A DNA stretch of 64,000 nt from Lumbricus terrestris (taxonomy: Eukaryota > Annelida > Clitellata > Crassiclitellata > Lumbricidae), in NCBI GenBank assembly GCA_949752735.1, contig OX457052.1, positions 17,483,649-17,547,648 of the forward strand, read 5' to 3'. Below are positions 48,707 through 60,625 of this stretch, piece after piece. The position numbers and the translations under genes were made by a program. Positions within the stretch are counted from its first letter, which is position 1; each line of letters opens with the position of its first letter. The notes beneath the pieces are model-generated. The model was not told where the DNA came from. It saw nothing but the letters and a program-made list of their open reading frames with translations, and did no database searches.

Positions 48707-49009
48707 ATCTGACTTGTAATTTCTGGGTTCAGGTGTAAGCTTAAATCTGACGGACTTGTTGTGGTCTCTTACTGTTGCGCGCAACGTCTCCGTCTAGCAC
48801 TCTAGCCGCTCTAGCGAATAGAAATTATTATGAAAGAAAGGATTTATCATTTAACACTGAGTTGATCGGTCGACTGTTCGAAGCCGAATCGACTGAAGAC
48901 GTCGGAAGTCGATGACGGACGATTAATTTCAGTTTGAAGCAGTGAATCTGCACCTCTCTCTGTAAGATCTCTCTGTAAGACATGTTAACTATACGGCTAT
49001 AACAACCTG

Positions 49010-49225
49010 GAATGGTCTTCCCTTGACTATGCGACACCTCCCAAGCTGTTCTCAATTTCACAAACTGTTGAAGACTGTTTTTTTCGCTTGATCTCTGAGT
49101 AGGTACCTTGAAGGGGCGCTATATAAATTCTGATAGATTGATTGATAATGTTTTTGCGCTTGATCTCGGGCCGGGAGCGCCTCTGAGTAGGTACCTTGAA
49201 GGGGCGCTATATAAATTTTGATTGA
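49010..49225 (+). mobile_element. Two tandem CR1/L2-like LINE 3' tails
   Basis: The first copy retains the C-terminal peptide ending (ACAACCTGGAATGGTCTTCC reads TTWNGLP, then LKTVFF) followed by CTCTGAGTAGGTACCTTGAA, GGGGCGCTATATAAAT and ATTGATTGAT. The second tail (GGGAGCGCCTCTGAGTAGGT at 49168) follows within 20 bp and ends in (ATTG)n. Confidence 0.75.
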
Positions 49226-50200
49226 TTGATTGATAAACCCATGCAGCAGTAAACTTCAAAAGTATAGACCTACGTTGAAGTTCGGATAAGAATAGCCTAC
49301 ATGCATGCACGACTTAAGATCATTGGGTCAAATCAAACGTAAGACATACGTTTATATGCCTATGGAGAATGGAGCATGTGGGCATTTAAGGCAATTCGAA
49401 CACAACATTGCATGCTGCACAAAAGGTCGATTGGCTGTGCAGTTAGCATTTTTAGTAGTAGGCCTTACCCGAACTACATTCTTTGTTGCTTAAAGTGGCA
49501 GATTTAGACTTGATATATTATCATTGGGCTCAGTGCATAAGACTATAATAATTATTGCAGTGCGCTATAGTATACTATAGTATATTTTTTTTATACCACA
49601 TCAATAAATATAAATGAAAGCTGCTGTAGTAGGCCTATAGGTGATGTGAATAAACGTGGACACCCATCAGTTGAATAAGCGCTCGTGAATAAGCTGGTGC
49701 CTTGCGCTTGGCTTTTGCATGGCACTCTAGAAACTTGGAGATTACGATTATCGCGTTGCTTTTCAAAGTAAATGTGTATAGAAAACTAAATACTACCATT
49801 ATCCCATAGACTATTTTCTTGTTTTGCCTTGAGCTATTAGAGTGGCTTGGGCTGTGGATAATTTATAATAGGCCCTATTTCATGCTCTTTTTTAAACTAA
49901 AGCAAGGAGATTTTTCGTATGAACGAACTGCAGCTCACCTTGTCACCTTATTACCTTATTGTCAAACAACACAGATCGAGTCTTTATTACTAAATTCATT
50001 TGGAATCTCCTTTCGAAAGAACTGTATACTCTAATCGAGTTTTTAGTCCGCCATATCGGTCAAGTTTCGATTATAAAGTCGTGTTATGTCTTTACTGAAA
50101 GCAGGCAAGGTCTTAATTGTGATTAATCGTCCGTCCTTCCTCCGCGATAGACCTTCGCTTTGGAGTTTCCTATCCTATCTTGAGATATATATCCTACTCA
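49226..50200. other. Intergenic downstream of SPATA4
   Basis: No gene recognised. On the minus strand this follows the SPATA4 stop; a possible weak poly(A) word (AGTAAA) lies near 50095. Short frames lack domain features. Confidence 0.4.
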
Positions 50201-51304
50201 CTAATACGTGCACCATCCGCTCATGCACTCACGGTGCTTGGGATAGGGCGCCTGGTACACTCGAACCTCGTTCTCGGGATTCACCGTAATCGGTTGATTT
50301 CTCCTCGCGTCCTTTGTCCTGCTGGGTAGCTTCTTCGCTGGTAGGTCCTGTCCCCGGAAAGGAGTGGCGATGGCGACGGGTCGATCGTTGTCGATGAAGA
50401 CCCCTCGGCAGTCCTTAACCTCGTCGCAGATCCGCGACCTGTCCGCGAGATGATAGGCGTCTAGTACCTGTCTCGACTGGTTCGGATTGGCGCTCTCGAT
50501 CTTCCACGGAATCACCGGTCCGGTTTGCTGTTCCCCGCAGACCTCAGGACTGTCCTCAACGCCCTCAACGTTGCTGATGAGCCCCCGGTGTGGATCCGCC
50601 TCCATGTTTCTGTCGCACCACTCCTTCGCGTGGAACGGACCGAGCGCCTCCGAGGCGAGGGATTGCTCGTCCGTCGACTTGCAGGCCAGGTCCCTCACCT
50701 TTGGAGGTCGACGGATCGCCCTCTGCCCCAGGGTTGGCTTCTTCCCGAACCGGTCGGGGGCCTCGTGTCTCTGGTTGCGAACGTCCTCCACGTGTCTTCG
50801 CAGGATCATCTCGGCCTCCTTGCTGATCATGTCGGGACTTCTGGCGTCTAGGATCTCCGACAGTTTGATGTTGTTCTTGACGGACGTCGTAGCTGTCGCC
50901 CTGGCGTGCATCGGCAGCTGGACCTGGTAGGCGTGATCGGTGAAATCGAAGTCGTGATTCGGGGGCATGACTCGTGCCTTTCGACTAGTCAGATGCTCGA
51001 AGAGGAAGCGCAGCAGCAGGATGGCCGCCCCGTCCTTGCAGTGCATCGTCCCATAGATGATCTCCTCACTAACGTTGAGCTGCCTCAGGCGAAAGAACCT
51101 TCGCAGGTAGGTCCAGTTGAGGCGCTTGTGGTCGAGTGAATTTCCTCGCTTGAAGACGCACAGCAGGACGTCGTTCGGGTAGAACCAGGTGAGAATCTCG
51201 GCCACAAGATATCCATTCGACAGATCCCATTTCGGGTGTTTTACTGTTTTCTTCAGATCAAAACCCTGTAGCCATTTGTTAAGTTCTCGAGGCAGACCTG
51301 ACAT
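50201..51304 (-). CDS. SPATA4: SPATA4 orthologue, CH-like domain protein, single exon
   Basis: The product is 367 aa in one uninterrupted exon. Residues 3-105 form the CH_2 / SPEF1-type calponin-homology-like domain (LPRELNKWLQGFDL, DLSNGYLVAEIL, RLNWTYLRRFF, MHCKDGAAILLL). Residues 119-151 (FDFTDHAYQVQLPMHARATA...KNNIKLSEIL) and 188-193 (GKKPTL) match conserved blocks of vertebrate SPATA4, which is about 305 aa; the C-terminal 170 residues are extended and low in conservation. SPATA4 is a testis-enriched protein linked to ciliated and spermatogenic cells, and the CH-like domain suggests microtubule binding. The exon is clearly G+C-richer than its surroundings. Vertebrate SPATA4 has several introns, so intronlessness implies intron loss or a retrocopy. 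Overlapping plus-strand frames are shadows. Confidence 0.93.
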   Translation of the reverse strand: MSGLPRELNKWLQGFDLKKTVKHPKWDLSNGYLVAEILTWFYPNDVLLCVFKRGNSLDHKRLNWTYLRRFFRLRQLNVSEEIIYGTMHCKDGAAILLLRFLFEHLTSRKARVMPPNHDFDFTDHAYQVQLPMHARATATTSVKNNIKLSEILDARSPDMISKEAEMILRRHVEDVRNQRHEAPDRFGKKPTLGQRAIRRPPKVRDLACKSTDEQSLASEALGPFHAKEWCDRNMEADPHRGLISNVEGVEDSPEVCGEQQTGPVIPWKIESANPNQSRQVLDAYHLADRSRICDEVKDCRGVFIDNDRPVAIATPFRGQDLPAKKLPSRTKDARRNQPITVNPENEVRVYQAPYPKHRECMSGWCTY

Positions 51305-51309
51305 CTTGT

Positions 51310-51560
51310 GAATAATAAACCAACTTCTCCTTGCTTTTCAACGCGTTCAACGCCAAACAGTTCGATTATAATATTATGTAAAATATTCTCAATAACAACT
51401 TCACTGACTTGTTCTACACGCCGGATGACGTCATTAAAACTATGTCGTCACATATAAGTTATTACGAATTGTGGATGCTTAAGTCTTCTTGTAATAAATC
51501 GTATAAGGTCGTATGGTGTTGACTATCTATATATCTTTAGCGATAGTGGCTCAATGATGT
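51310..51560. other. SPATA4 upstream region
   Basis: A+T-rich sequence upstream of the SPATA4 start on its strand. TGACGTCATTAA (about 51426-51437) is a CRE-like word within 140 bp of the ATG and could be a promoter element; no TATA box is obvious. Confidence 0.3.
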
Positions 51561-51944
51561 CAGATGACACATTAGCACAGTGTTTCACAAACTTTTAGTC
51601 CACGGAACCCTTCGCGCCTTATTTTTTCTAGCGGAGCCCCAATCTCAACTGAACGCATTAGAGCCTAATGATAGTATAAGCTCCAAACAGGACGACTCAT
51701 ATATAATTATATGTTCAACCTTGTATACGTCCAAGGCCGAGGTTCCCTTTGGTCAGCCGCTAAGGCTGATCGTCTTGTCCCTCGCTCGCGGACCTCTTCA
51801 AGATAACGCCGTGCCTAGACCTACTCGATCGCTGGAATAAGCTTACAGTCTATGTGACACTTCGCACCTTAGCTTCGCTCAGTGCCCATGGATCAAAGAG
51901 AAAGCGCAGTAGCCGGATGACCAGTCAGTATGTTCTTATCTAGC

Positions 51945-52050
51945 CTTAAGACCGTCCGATTTAAACCGAAGTTGGGTCAATAGCGCCTCTGAGTACGCTT
52001 GGGTGTTTTTGAAGGGGCGCTGTGTAAGTGTTCATAATAAATAAATAAAC
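51945..52050 (+). mobile_element. LINE 3' remnant with tail
   Basis: TCTAGCCTTAAGACCGTCCG (LKTVRF-like end) is followed by ATAGCGCCTCTGAGTACGCT and TTGAAGGGGCGCTGTGTAAG, then (AATA)n. Confidence 0.6.
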
Positions 52051-52220
52051 TGTACAGGTAGACTAATTAATGTCAAACACGCTATATCTTCCCAATTGAG
52101 TCACCTGGAAACTGTTGCTGTGTCTTTGCTGCGTTTTTAAAGCTTGACTTCAGTTTGGGACATTTAAACTGCGATGATTCTTAGGGCTTGTAGGACCTAA
52201 AGTAATGAAGAGAGAGATTT

Positions 52221-52402
52221 CAGGTGTCTATGCCCCCCCACTTAAAGCTATCATTGGGATGGAATACCCCGGGTACAGAAGAGTATCCGGGGATAAACTA
52301 TTCTATTCCAATTATTGAGAAATGCGTAGCCTAACATTGATAAATTCATGCTGTGATTAAAATTAGGAAATAACCTACTGAATACTCCCTTTTGAGACAC
52401 CG
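52221..52402. mobile_element. Possible short TIR element
   Basis: CAGGTGTCTATGCCCCCCC at the left and TACTCCCTTTTGAGACACCG at the right form rough inverted repeats, and GATTT flanks both ends. The end motif resembles that of 22934-23392. Weak support. Confidence 0.4.
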
Positions 52403-52569
52403 GATTTTACAGCAGTATGTCTATGTACATGTTCGGAATGATGTTCCAACGTAGCCTATGATATACCAGACGTTCAGTTGCAATAGGCGTAGGTCATAAC
52501 AGTCATGGACTTCGTCCGAATACCCCACTGCAGACGGATCGAGGCTTTTGTTCGTCTAAAGGAGCACGG

Positions 52570-52680
52570 GTCATATAAATAAAGGATCATTGGATCATAA
52601 ATAAAGGAACGTTGGATCATAAATATAGAAACATGGACCATAAATACAGGAACATGGACCATAGATAAAAGTCCGATAAC
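52570..52680. repeat. About 24-bp tandem repeat, five copies
   Basis: GGATCATAAATAAAGGAACG-like units, grading to GGACCATAAATACAGGAACAT. Confidence 0.8.
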
Positions 52681-53547
52681 TTTTGGCATTAAAACGCTTC
52701 GTCGCAATGAAACCTATAACGACCAGTCCTTGGTCATTCACCATCTCGACTGAGCAGCCCAGAAGAAGAATACTCTCTTTAAAAAATGCAATTCCTCTTA
52801 AGTGGGATTTAATTCAAGTGCATTGAAAAGGTCGTTTATCTAAAGAGGTGCACCCATAATCCTTTATATCCTTGTCAATCAGATTTAATTGCGGAGTCTA
52901 TCAATATTATCTCAAAGCACAACACAGACTGCACCCATAAAATGTGTCCCTTCTTCCACGTTGGATTTAACTCATGTGCATTGATTGAATCGTTAATCCA
53001 AAATGTGATTCTGAGAAACCGTGTCGGAAGAGATTGGATTTTTATTGAGCGCGGATATTTAGGCCTAGGCAGCCCTATATTAAATTTAATTGTTAGCGCC
53101 TTGAAACTCTGCGTGCAGGATAAAATATGGATCGAGGTAAATTTTTAGCTTTTATGTTGATAAGATAATTAAATTTCACGACGAATATAATTATTTTATC
53201 AACGCCAAGTCAAGTAAAGTACACATGTAGGCTAAATGCAAATGCACTCGTTTAGGCCTATCTACATCGACCTCGTATGACCTCGACCTCGTATGACCTT
53301 GACCTTGTTCCTTTTAAAAGAGTTAATCGTGTGAGATCTGTTACCATCGCCCCCACTTCAAATGGGCGCCACGCCTTTAAATGCCACACGTACGGGCCAA
53401 TCTAATCTAATTTAATCTAGTCTCTTAGTAAAGTAAGCCACCAATGGTAAGGCGACCTGTAGGTCCACCATTCTTCAACAGAGGTTCATGTGACACGTAG
53501 GCTATAGCTAGTTAGCTGACTAACTGGTGCAGTATAATAGTATATTG

Positions 53548-53610
53548 TATGCCTATTGTATTGTATTGTATTGCATTGCACTTTATATAGTATTGTATTA
53601 TATTGTCTCT
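53548..53610. repeat. ATTGT/ATTGC pentanucleotide run
   Basis: Short interrupted run (ATTGTATTGTATTGTATTGC). Same repeat class as 3677-3785 in reverse orientation. Confidence 0.7.
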
Positions 53611-54309
53611 TGCAGTGCTCATCAATCATAGGCGCACCCAGTGCAAAAGACCCAGAGAAAAGAAAGTATTTAGTTTTTAGACAGCGGACACAAATTTGCA
53701 ATTGTTGTGGGTCTACCACCGCATTAGTTAATGTATACGATTATTAACTTGGTCAGCATAATTATTTATGGCGACCATAAATGAACATTCCACAGTTGCA
53801 ACATTGTGTTCTGTCAAATGTATGCGCTCTCCCTGTATGAATCGCATGAGATTTTTTGTTAACGGTTCAGTGCTAGTCTACTTCTTCGCTCAAGCAAAAA
53901 CGAGTTCACACCAGAATTCTATGTTTCAAGCGAGTTTTTGTAGATAGTCTGCACGACACGTGGTTGCAAAATCTGCACCAAAACTCTGTGACCTATAATA
54001 GGCTATAAGCTTATCTAAGCGAGGTGGAATTCTCAACGGTTTAGGCAACTAGACTTAGGCGTGGAACATTGAAGTTTCTAACCATTGTCATGGAGTCATT
54101 CCGCGCAATGAAGAAGAACACAATTGAAAACTTTATTCAGCATTTATTATTATCATTCATTACTTATGTTTAAGTTCGTCATTATCTGCTCCGTGTTTAT
54201 CATCATTTACTATTTAGTTTTATATTAACTATAATGGCTGAAATGCAGTTGCATGAATGTCTGTCTAAGATATCTGACTCTGGCATGTGATACAACAGTA
54301 GGCCTACTG

Positions 54310-54535
54310 TTACTACTTACGAAAGAGGTTGCAATAGAAATTTAATATTCTATCAAAATGTGATACAACTATTGACGAAAGAGGTCACGATAGAAATTCA
54401 ATATTCTATCAAATGTTACACAGTAACTAATTACGAAAGAGGTCACTTTATAGCAATGCAATATTCTATCAATGCTATAGGCCTATTTACGAAAGATGCC
54501 ACAATAGCCATCCAGTATTCCATAAAATGTACGTA
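54310..54535. repeat. About 58-bp tandem repeat, four diverged copies
   Basis: Each unit carries TACGAAAGAGG, an ATAG block, and CAATATTCTATCAAA. The open frame of 92 codons across it comes from the repeat and is probably not a gene. Confidence 0.8.
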
Positions 54536-54840
54536 CGAGGACATTGTCTTAATTGATATAGCGCATTTAAAGCAGAGCACAGAAAATAAACGTCTAGCAA
54601 TTACCAGTCACTGCTTCGAATTGTTTGCGGTATCATGATCGTAGTATCAGATCAATTGTGTCGATAATTGTGTTCTTGTTGTGCATGAACGGCCAACCAA
54701 TCGATCAATCGATCGGTCGAGATGTCGGTTGATGGGGTTTGCGTGTGCTATCTGGCGAAGGCCACCTCCGACCCTTGGCATTCACCGCGTGCCTTAATCG
54801 TTTCATCATATCGTCACATCAAGGCAAGTCCGGTGAACGC

Positions 54841-54915
54841 GCAGAGGCAGAGGGGCAGCGGGGCAGAGGTAGAGGGTGCAGAGGCAGAGGGGCAGAGGCA
54901 GAGGGGCAGCTCCAG
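54841..54915. repeat. GGCAGAGG / GCAGAGGCAGAGG repeat
   Basis: Purine-rich CAGAGG(GG) repeats immediately before the polypyrimidine tract. Confidence 0.75.
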
Positions 54916-54969
54916 TTCCGCATCCGATCCATCCGATCCATCCAATCATTCCATCTCGATTGGATATCG

Positions 54970-55335
54970 ATCCTCCTCCTCCTCCTCCTCCTCCATTGAT
55001 CCTCCTCATTCTCCACCCTTCTCCTCTTCCTTCTACTCCTCCTCCTCCTTCTTCTCGTCCTCCTCCTTCTCTTCCTCCTCCTTCTTTCTTCCCATATCCT
55101 CCTCGTTACCATCCACCTCCTCTTCCTTTTCATCATCCTCCTTCTCCGTTTTCTTCTCCTCCTCTTACTCCTCCTCCTCCTTCTTCTCATCCCTCTCCCC
55201 TTCCTTCACCTTGTCCTACTACTTCTCCTTCTTTTCTCCTCCTTTTCCTCCTTTTCCTCTTCCTCCTCCTCTTCCTTCTCTTCGTCCTCGTCCTCCTCGT
55301 CCTTCTCTTCCTCGTCCTTCTCCACATCCTCCTCC
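54970..55335. repeat. (TCC/TTC)n polypyrimidine tract
   Basis: About 365 bp of mainly CTC/TTC units. Long Ser/Pro or Arg/Lys frames on either strand are artefacts. Confidence 0.9.
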
Positions 55336-55629
55336 CGCAGTTCTCATCCATAAATCCAAATGATTTCATAGTCGTCAGTGCGATACCAATTCTCCACCGA
55401 CTTCCATTATGTGTCTTTCATGTATGACAACAATTATTATGATCACAATGATTCGGATCCCATGGCACAGTAGACATGTACAATTGTACCTGTAGTAGAT
55501 AGATGTGTATGCAAATACATGTACATAATTATGTTCGGAATTGAGTACATGTAATTATGTATGTCTGTTGTGCATGTATTTATGTATTTATGCGTACATG
55601 CATGTATTAGTTAAATGATTCTTAGCTCT

Positions 55630-55890
55630 GATATTATTATTTTCATCATTGTTATTATTATTGCTGTTATTAGGCTACTATCATTATTTATTATTACTAT
55701 TATTATTACTACTACTATTATCATTATTGTTGTTGTTGTTGGTTCTGGAGTTGTTGCAGCTGTTATTTGTGTTGGTGGTGGTGGTGAGAGTTGTGGTGGA
55801 GGTGGTGGTGCTGGTGTTACTGGAGGTACTGGTGAAGGTAGTTCTGGTGGTATAGTGGTGGTACTCCATGGTAGTGATGGAGGTGGTGAC
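55630..55890. repeat. Trinucleotide-rich tract (ATT then GTT then GGT)
   Basis: The unit drifts from ATT/ACT through GTT to GGT/GGA over about 260 bp; Leu-, Val/Gly- or Thr/Asn-rich frames follow from this. Confidence 0.75.
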
Positions 55891-55929
55891 AGTGTTTTGC
55901 TAGTATTATATAAGAGTCGGTTTCATAAC

Positions 55930-57640
55930 CAGTGGTAACTACAGTGGAAGCAGCCACAGCACAATCATAATGTCATTGTGATGACAGCAGCTGAAGATTC
56001 ATCATCAATCAGATTGAACGTGCAAACCAACGCTGATCGACTGCGGTCTGTGGTAAAGGAGGCATTACATGTGTGATTGCTATGAAGGAGTAGGTATTAT
56101 ACACAGCCATTCATTCAGTCAGCCAGAGCCGCATGCACCGTGGAATCCATAACCGTCTCTGTCGGTTGTTCGAGACTCCTCATGATGAATACATCTCGCA
56201 AACGGTTTTTCCAGACTCTACACCCCGCCACCGCCGCTGGTATCGATCTGCAACCATAACTCTCTGTCAACATTTACATACAGAAAGCCAAACATTATAC
56301 AAACATTTGGTAACCAAGGCAACGTTTAATAGGGACTAATTACATAATGGAGAACTGTCACTAGAAACGTGATTTGATTAGTATAGAACACAGGCTGCAA
56401 TTATTCCTGTAATTAAAACTGCAGCTTTCAAACAAAGGTTTGACGACTGCGCATGCGTGCAAAAAAGGTTTAGACCTAGTCTCGATGTAATGTATTCTAC
56501 TCTATCACGAACATCGTCTCTTTGATCGTCAAAATCAGCTTTGCATTAATTTGTAACCGTAATCGTATTCGTAATAATCTCCAAATTTCTAAAGCGGCGC
56601 TCGAAAGCCGGGCGCAGGGCACCAGCTTATTTACGAGCTCTACCTGCAGCACCTGTCGAATCGGCGAATCTCACTAGCTGCAACCGCCGCAGAATGAACA
56701 AAGAACATCTTACACATTATACCTAGTAATCGACTGGCAGTTCCACCCTCCCCCACCCCCTGCGTATATAGGCTAGGCAATGCATGTTACTAGGACAGCG
56801 TTGTTTAGTATTGGATATAAAGAAGCAGAAAACACAGGCGATGATTGACGGCCTGCAATCTGCGTGTGGCTGGCGTTAACGTGCTAGCGAGTCGGTCGGA
56901 GTGAGCGACGAATGATTGTCAGCCGTACGACAAGGACTATTGATTTTTCCATTTCTTTTACTGTTTTGAATTACGAGAGCGCTGCAGTGTATTGATTGAT
57001 TACACCACCATTGTAGACGCGTCGGTCGATACCAGCTCAGCAATCGATAACAACGCGATATTATTATTATATGCGCAACATGAGGAAATTAGGTTAGTCG
57101 TCAACAAATATGTTTATTTAATGAAAATAAATCGTGATAAATCACAGAAATTTATTGTATCTACTGAAGTGAGCGTATACGGCTTGAAAGTCTATGAAAT
57201 TAACTAATTTCCTTAACACAGTATAATTATGTTTTAAACATATCTAACACCGAAATATGAAAGCAATATTAATTCCCAGTAGACTTCTGTTACAGTAGCT
57301 CTTGCTATACGACATCAACCTGTGTTCGCTTAGATTATAATTATTATGCTCGCTGTGACGCAGATCGTGGTAACACTTTCCACAACAAGTCATTTCTTTT
57401 TTTTTCAAAATTTAGATGAGTTCAAATAAAGTCGATCCAAAATAGAGTGAGAGACGTAGGCCTAAATTAAGTGTAGCCGTCAGAAACGTCTCGTTGCCTT
57501 GGATAGGCCTAATAGTTAGCCTACATCGGTAACCAAGGGAACGCCTATTATGAGCCTAAAACAGTTTCATCAATCTTCTTCTTTCTTCTGCAAGAGTTTC
57601 CAATGTCTTTGCGTCGCTGTTATTAAAAAGTGTTCGCTCT
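55930..57640. other. Intergenic, no gene recognised
   Basis: Short frames of about 70 codons (56133 and 56992, both +) have no domain or partner exon. CTCCCCCACCCCCTGC near 56749 is a G/C-rich box. Confidence 0.35.
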
Positions 57641-57660
57641 CCTTTGTGTCTTCTCACTCA

Positions 57661-57687
57661 GGTGCGTGTGTGCGTGTGCGTGCGTGC

Positions 57688-57726
<39 letters not shown>
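57661..57726. repeat. (GT)n microsatellite
   Basis: GTGCGTGTGT grading to pure GT. Confidence 0.9.
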
Positions 57727-57728
<2 letters not shown>

Positions 57729-57967
57729 GTGCCCGCTGCCTCTAGGGCTTCTTCGTCTTCCGTTATTACTGCTTATCTACATTATGTAGTCTCGTGACCA
57801 TGTCTCTGCGTTCTTTTTCTGTCTGTGTTTATGCCTGCGTTTGTTTGCAATTTTGCATGCAGGATTACGTGACAGCTTTGCCCCACCTGTCAAAATTACA
57901 TGTTGGCCGTTTTTGCACATGCATGTCCGTGTTCTGTCATTCTGCTTCTCTGACTTTCTGTTTGTAA

Positions 57968-58305
57968 GTAAGTCAGTCAGTCAGTCAATCAGTCAGTAAG
58001 TCAGTAAAATTTGTCTTTCCATTTGTCTGTATGTCGATTTGTCTGTCAATCTGTCTCCTGCCAGTCAGTCAGTCAGTCAGTCAGTCAGTCAGTCAGTCAG
58101 TCAGTCAGTCAGTCAGTCAGTCAGTCAGTCAGTCAGTCAGTCAGTCAGTCAGTTAGCCAGCCATACAGTAAGAGAGTCAGTCAGTCAGTCAGTCACTAAG
58201 TAAGTCAGTCAGTCAGTCAGTCAACCAGCCAGCCAGCCATGCAGTAAAAGAGTCAGTCAGTCAGTCAGTAAGTCAGCCAATCAGTCAGTCAGTCAGTCAG
58301 ACTGA
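57968..58305. repeat. (AGTC)n microsatellite
   Basis: An almost pure AGTC run at 58062-58153 with interrupted extensions on both sides. QSVS-type frames are artefacts. Confidence 0.95.
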
Positions 58306-58454
58306 CCAAGTTGTCTGTTAGTTTGTCTGTCTTTCCGTCCGTGTGTCTCTCTTATCCTCTGTCTTTCTGCTCTCACCTAATGCGTGCATTTTTTTGCAAA
58401 GGATCAGGTTTCTTTTGCAGGTGCAAGAATAGAAGGGAAAGCTGAAAGGCGTTA

Positions 58455-59015
58455 AGAGGAGGAAGATGAGGAGAGAAAGCGAAAAAGGATAAGGATTAGA
58501 AAACGACGACTTATAAGAAGTAGCTGGAGGCGATTCACAAGAGGTGGAGAAGGAGAAGGAGAAGGAGAAGGAGGAGAAGGAAGAGGAGGAGAGGGAGGAG
58601 AAGAAGGAGGAAGAGGAGAAGAAGGAGAAGGAGAAAGAGAAGGAGGTGGATTAGAAGGAGGAGAATGAGAAGGAAGAGGAAGAGGAGGAGAGGGAGGAGA
58701 AGAAGGAGGAAGAGGAGAAGAAGGAGAAGGAGAAAGAGAAGGAGGTGGATTAGAAGGAGGAGAATGAGAAGGAAGAGGAAGAGGAGGAGAGGGAGGAGAA
58801 AGGGAAGGAGAAGAAGGAGAAGGAGAAGGAAAAGAAGGAGAAGGAGAAGGAGAAGGAAAAGGAGAAGGAGAAGGAGGAGGAGAAGGAGGAGGAGGAGAAG
58901 GAGAAGGAGCAGAAGGAAGAGGAGGAGGAGGAGAAGGAGGAAGAGGAGAAGAAGGAGAAGGAGAAGAAGAAGGAGAAGGGAGAGGAGGAGAAGGAGGAAG
59001 AGGAGAAGAAGGGCG
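58455..59015. repeat. (GGAGAA)n polypurine tract, about 560 bp
   Basis: Near-pure purine on the plus strand. An internal block of about 108 bp (AGGTGGATTAGAAGGAGGAG...) is duplicated at about 58645 and 58743. The long Ser/Pro (-) and Arg/Lys (+) frames are artefacts. Confidence 0.93.
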
Positions 59016-59164
59016 GGCGGGAATTATTGCTGCGCATAAGAATGCGACGTTCGCTTTGTGTGTGTGAGAGTGCGCGGGCGCGCATCCGGAGTCGGTCATT
59101 ATGCTAATGAGGTAAGAGCGACCGACCGAGAGGCGACCGTCAGGCGGCGCTGCCAGCGATCGGT

Positions 59165-59170
59165 GCCATC

Positions 59171-59209
<39 letters not shown>

Positions 59210-59520
59210 AGAGACGGAGGATGGAGAGGAGTGGGGTGTGGGAGGATGGAAGCTGCTGCTGCTGCATTGCGATCAGCAACTGCGTGCCCCGTCTTTGATG
59301 TTCCAGCGCCTCCTGCTGATGCTGCTGCTGATGATGCTGATGCTGATGCTGCTACTGGTGCGGATGGTTCAGCCTCCGCTTCCGGTGATCTCTGGAATGA
59401 TGGGGACCCTGCTGCTGCTGCTGCTGCTGCTGTCTTAATGGTATGCTGCATACATCCGTAAAAGGAAGTCCGCAATAAGGATCCAGGACAACAGAGTGCC
59501 CCGGATGCAAGTACCATCAA

Positions 59521-59551
<31 letters not shown>

Positions 59552-59570
59552 AGCAACGACGACGACTATG
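59165..59570. repeat. (CTG)n / (GAT)n / (CAG)n trinucleotide cluster
   Basis: (CTG)n runs at 59173-59209 and 59410-59433, CTGATG repeats near 59316-59352, and CATCAT/CAGCAG at 59519-59556. Frames rich in Ala, Leu or Gln read through on both strands. One minus-strand frame starting near 59444 (MQHTIKT..., then [10 protein letters not shown], then poly-Gln) has some protein-like complexity but ends with no convincing donor. Confidence 0.8.
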
Positions 59571-59599
59571 ACCAACGACTAATAAGATTAGATCGGTGT

Positions 59600-60210
59600 G
59601 AATAGAGCAAATGAAGCGGTGAATGTAATTATGTAGCGCCTTGCACAAAGAGAAGGAGAAAATATGAGACAGATACGAAAATGTGGCTGAGATGCGAGTG
59701 CAAAAGAGACATCGTGAGGATAAATTGGATATTTGGAGTGGAACAATGACAACTGATTGAGAATAATAATTTGTGATTCATGCCCTGCGTCAGTTTTTGT
59801 ACAAATAATTATAGGCAGCAAGAAACCTTTCTAAAAATGTATTTCTTATTTTTAAAAGCTCTAATGATAGTGTTCATCCAGAATTATCATAAGGAGTCGT
59901 CATACAGAGAGAGACGGACAGACAGACAGATAAACAGACAGACAGATATACAAAGACAGAGAGAGAGACAGTGTGTGAGAGAGAGAAAGAGAGAAAGATG
60001 ATATGAAATGAATGAGATGAAAAATATAATCTGCAATTCAAACCAGAATGTTCCTAATAAATAATTGCTATATCATTAAAATCATGCTTTATACAGATTC
60101 GAATCCGCATTTATTCTTCAAATCGTTTCCACTTAACCCAGTGAGAAAAAAGTGTCAAAGATAAAATACACAAAAAGGTTAAATGCGCAGATATAAATCG
60201 AGTGAAGTAG
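59600..60210. other. Intergenic with GACA/GAGA microsatellite
   Basis: A short AGAC/AGAG repeat at about 59917-59997; otherwise nothing recognised. Confidence 0.5.
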
Positions 60211-60625
60211 AGAATGATTTCCGCGTCCTTGAAAACAGTTCCAGTTACCTTATCAGTCGATTGGTTCTGCTGTCAGTCGGTTGGACTCTCTTCCGCTTCC
60301 AATGACCTTGAACTGGAAAGCAAGGAGACAACCTTCGCTCGCTGGAACCTCCATCCATCCATCGACCACCTCGTGGCTGCAGACGACTCATGGTGGATCA
60401 GCGAAGCGCCGCTTCCCTCCTCCTGCTTCCACCACTCCCTGGAGCGACCTCTCTTTCTTTCCCACTGTAGAGGTCATCATCGTCTTCTGCTTTCACCGTC
60501 GAAGAACCGAGCGATTGTCAGCTTTCCTTCTTCTCCGCCACTTCTCGAGAGGAATCGCCATGGAATTCATCTCTCGCCGGCGCGTATTACATCGCCACCA
60601 TCACCACCAGCAGCAGCAGCACTAG

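Noticed and set aside
50487..51139. Plus-strand frames of 77-147 aa opposite SPATA4
   Set aside because: They are shadows of the SPATA4 coding strand; the minus frame alone matches a known protein along its conserved blocks.
54360..54638. 92-aa plus frame
   Set aside because: Most of it is a translation of a diverged 58-bp tandem repeat.
58062..58153. CRISPR-like regular repeats
   Set aside because: It is a pure tetranucleotide run without spacers, and the window is eukaryotic.
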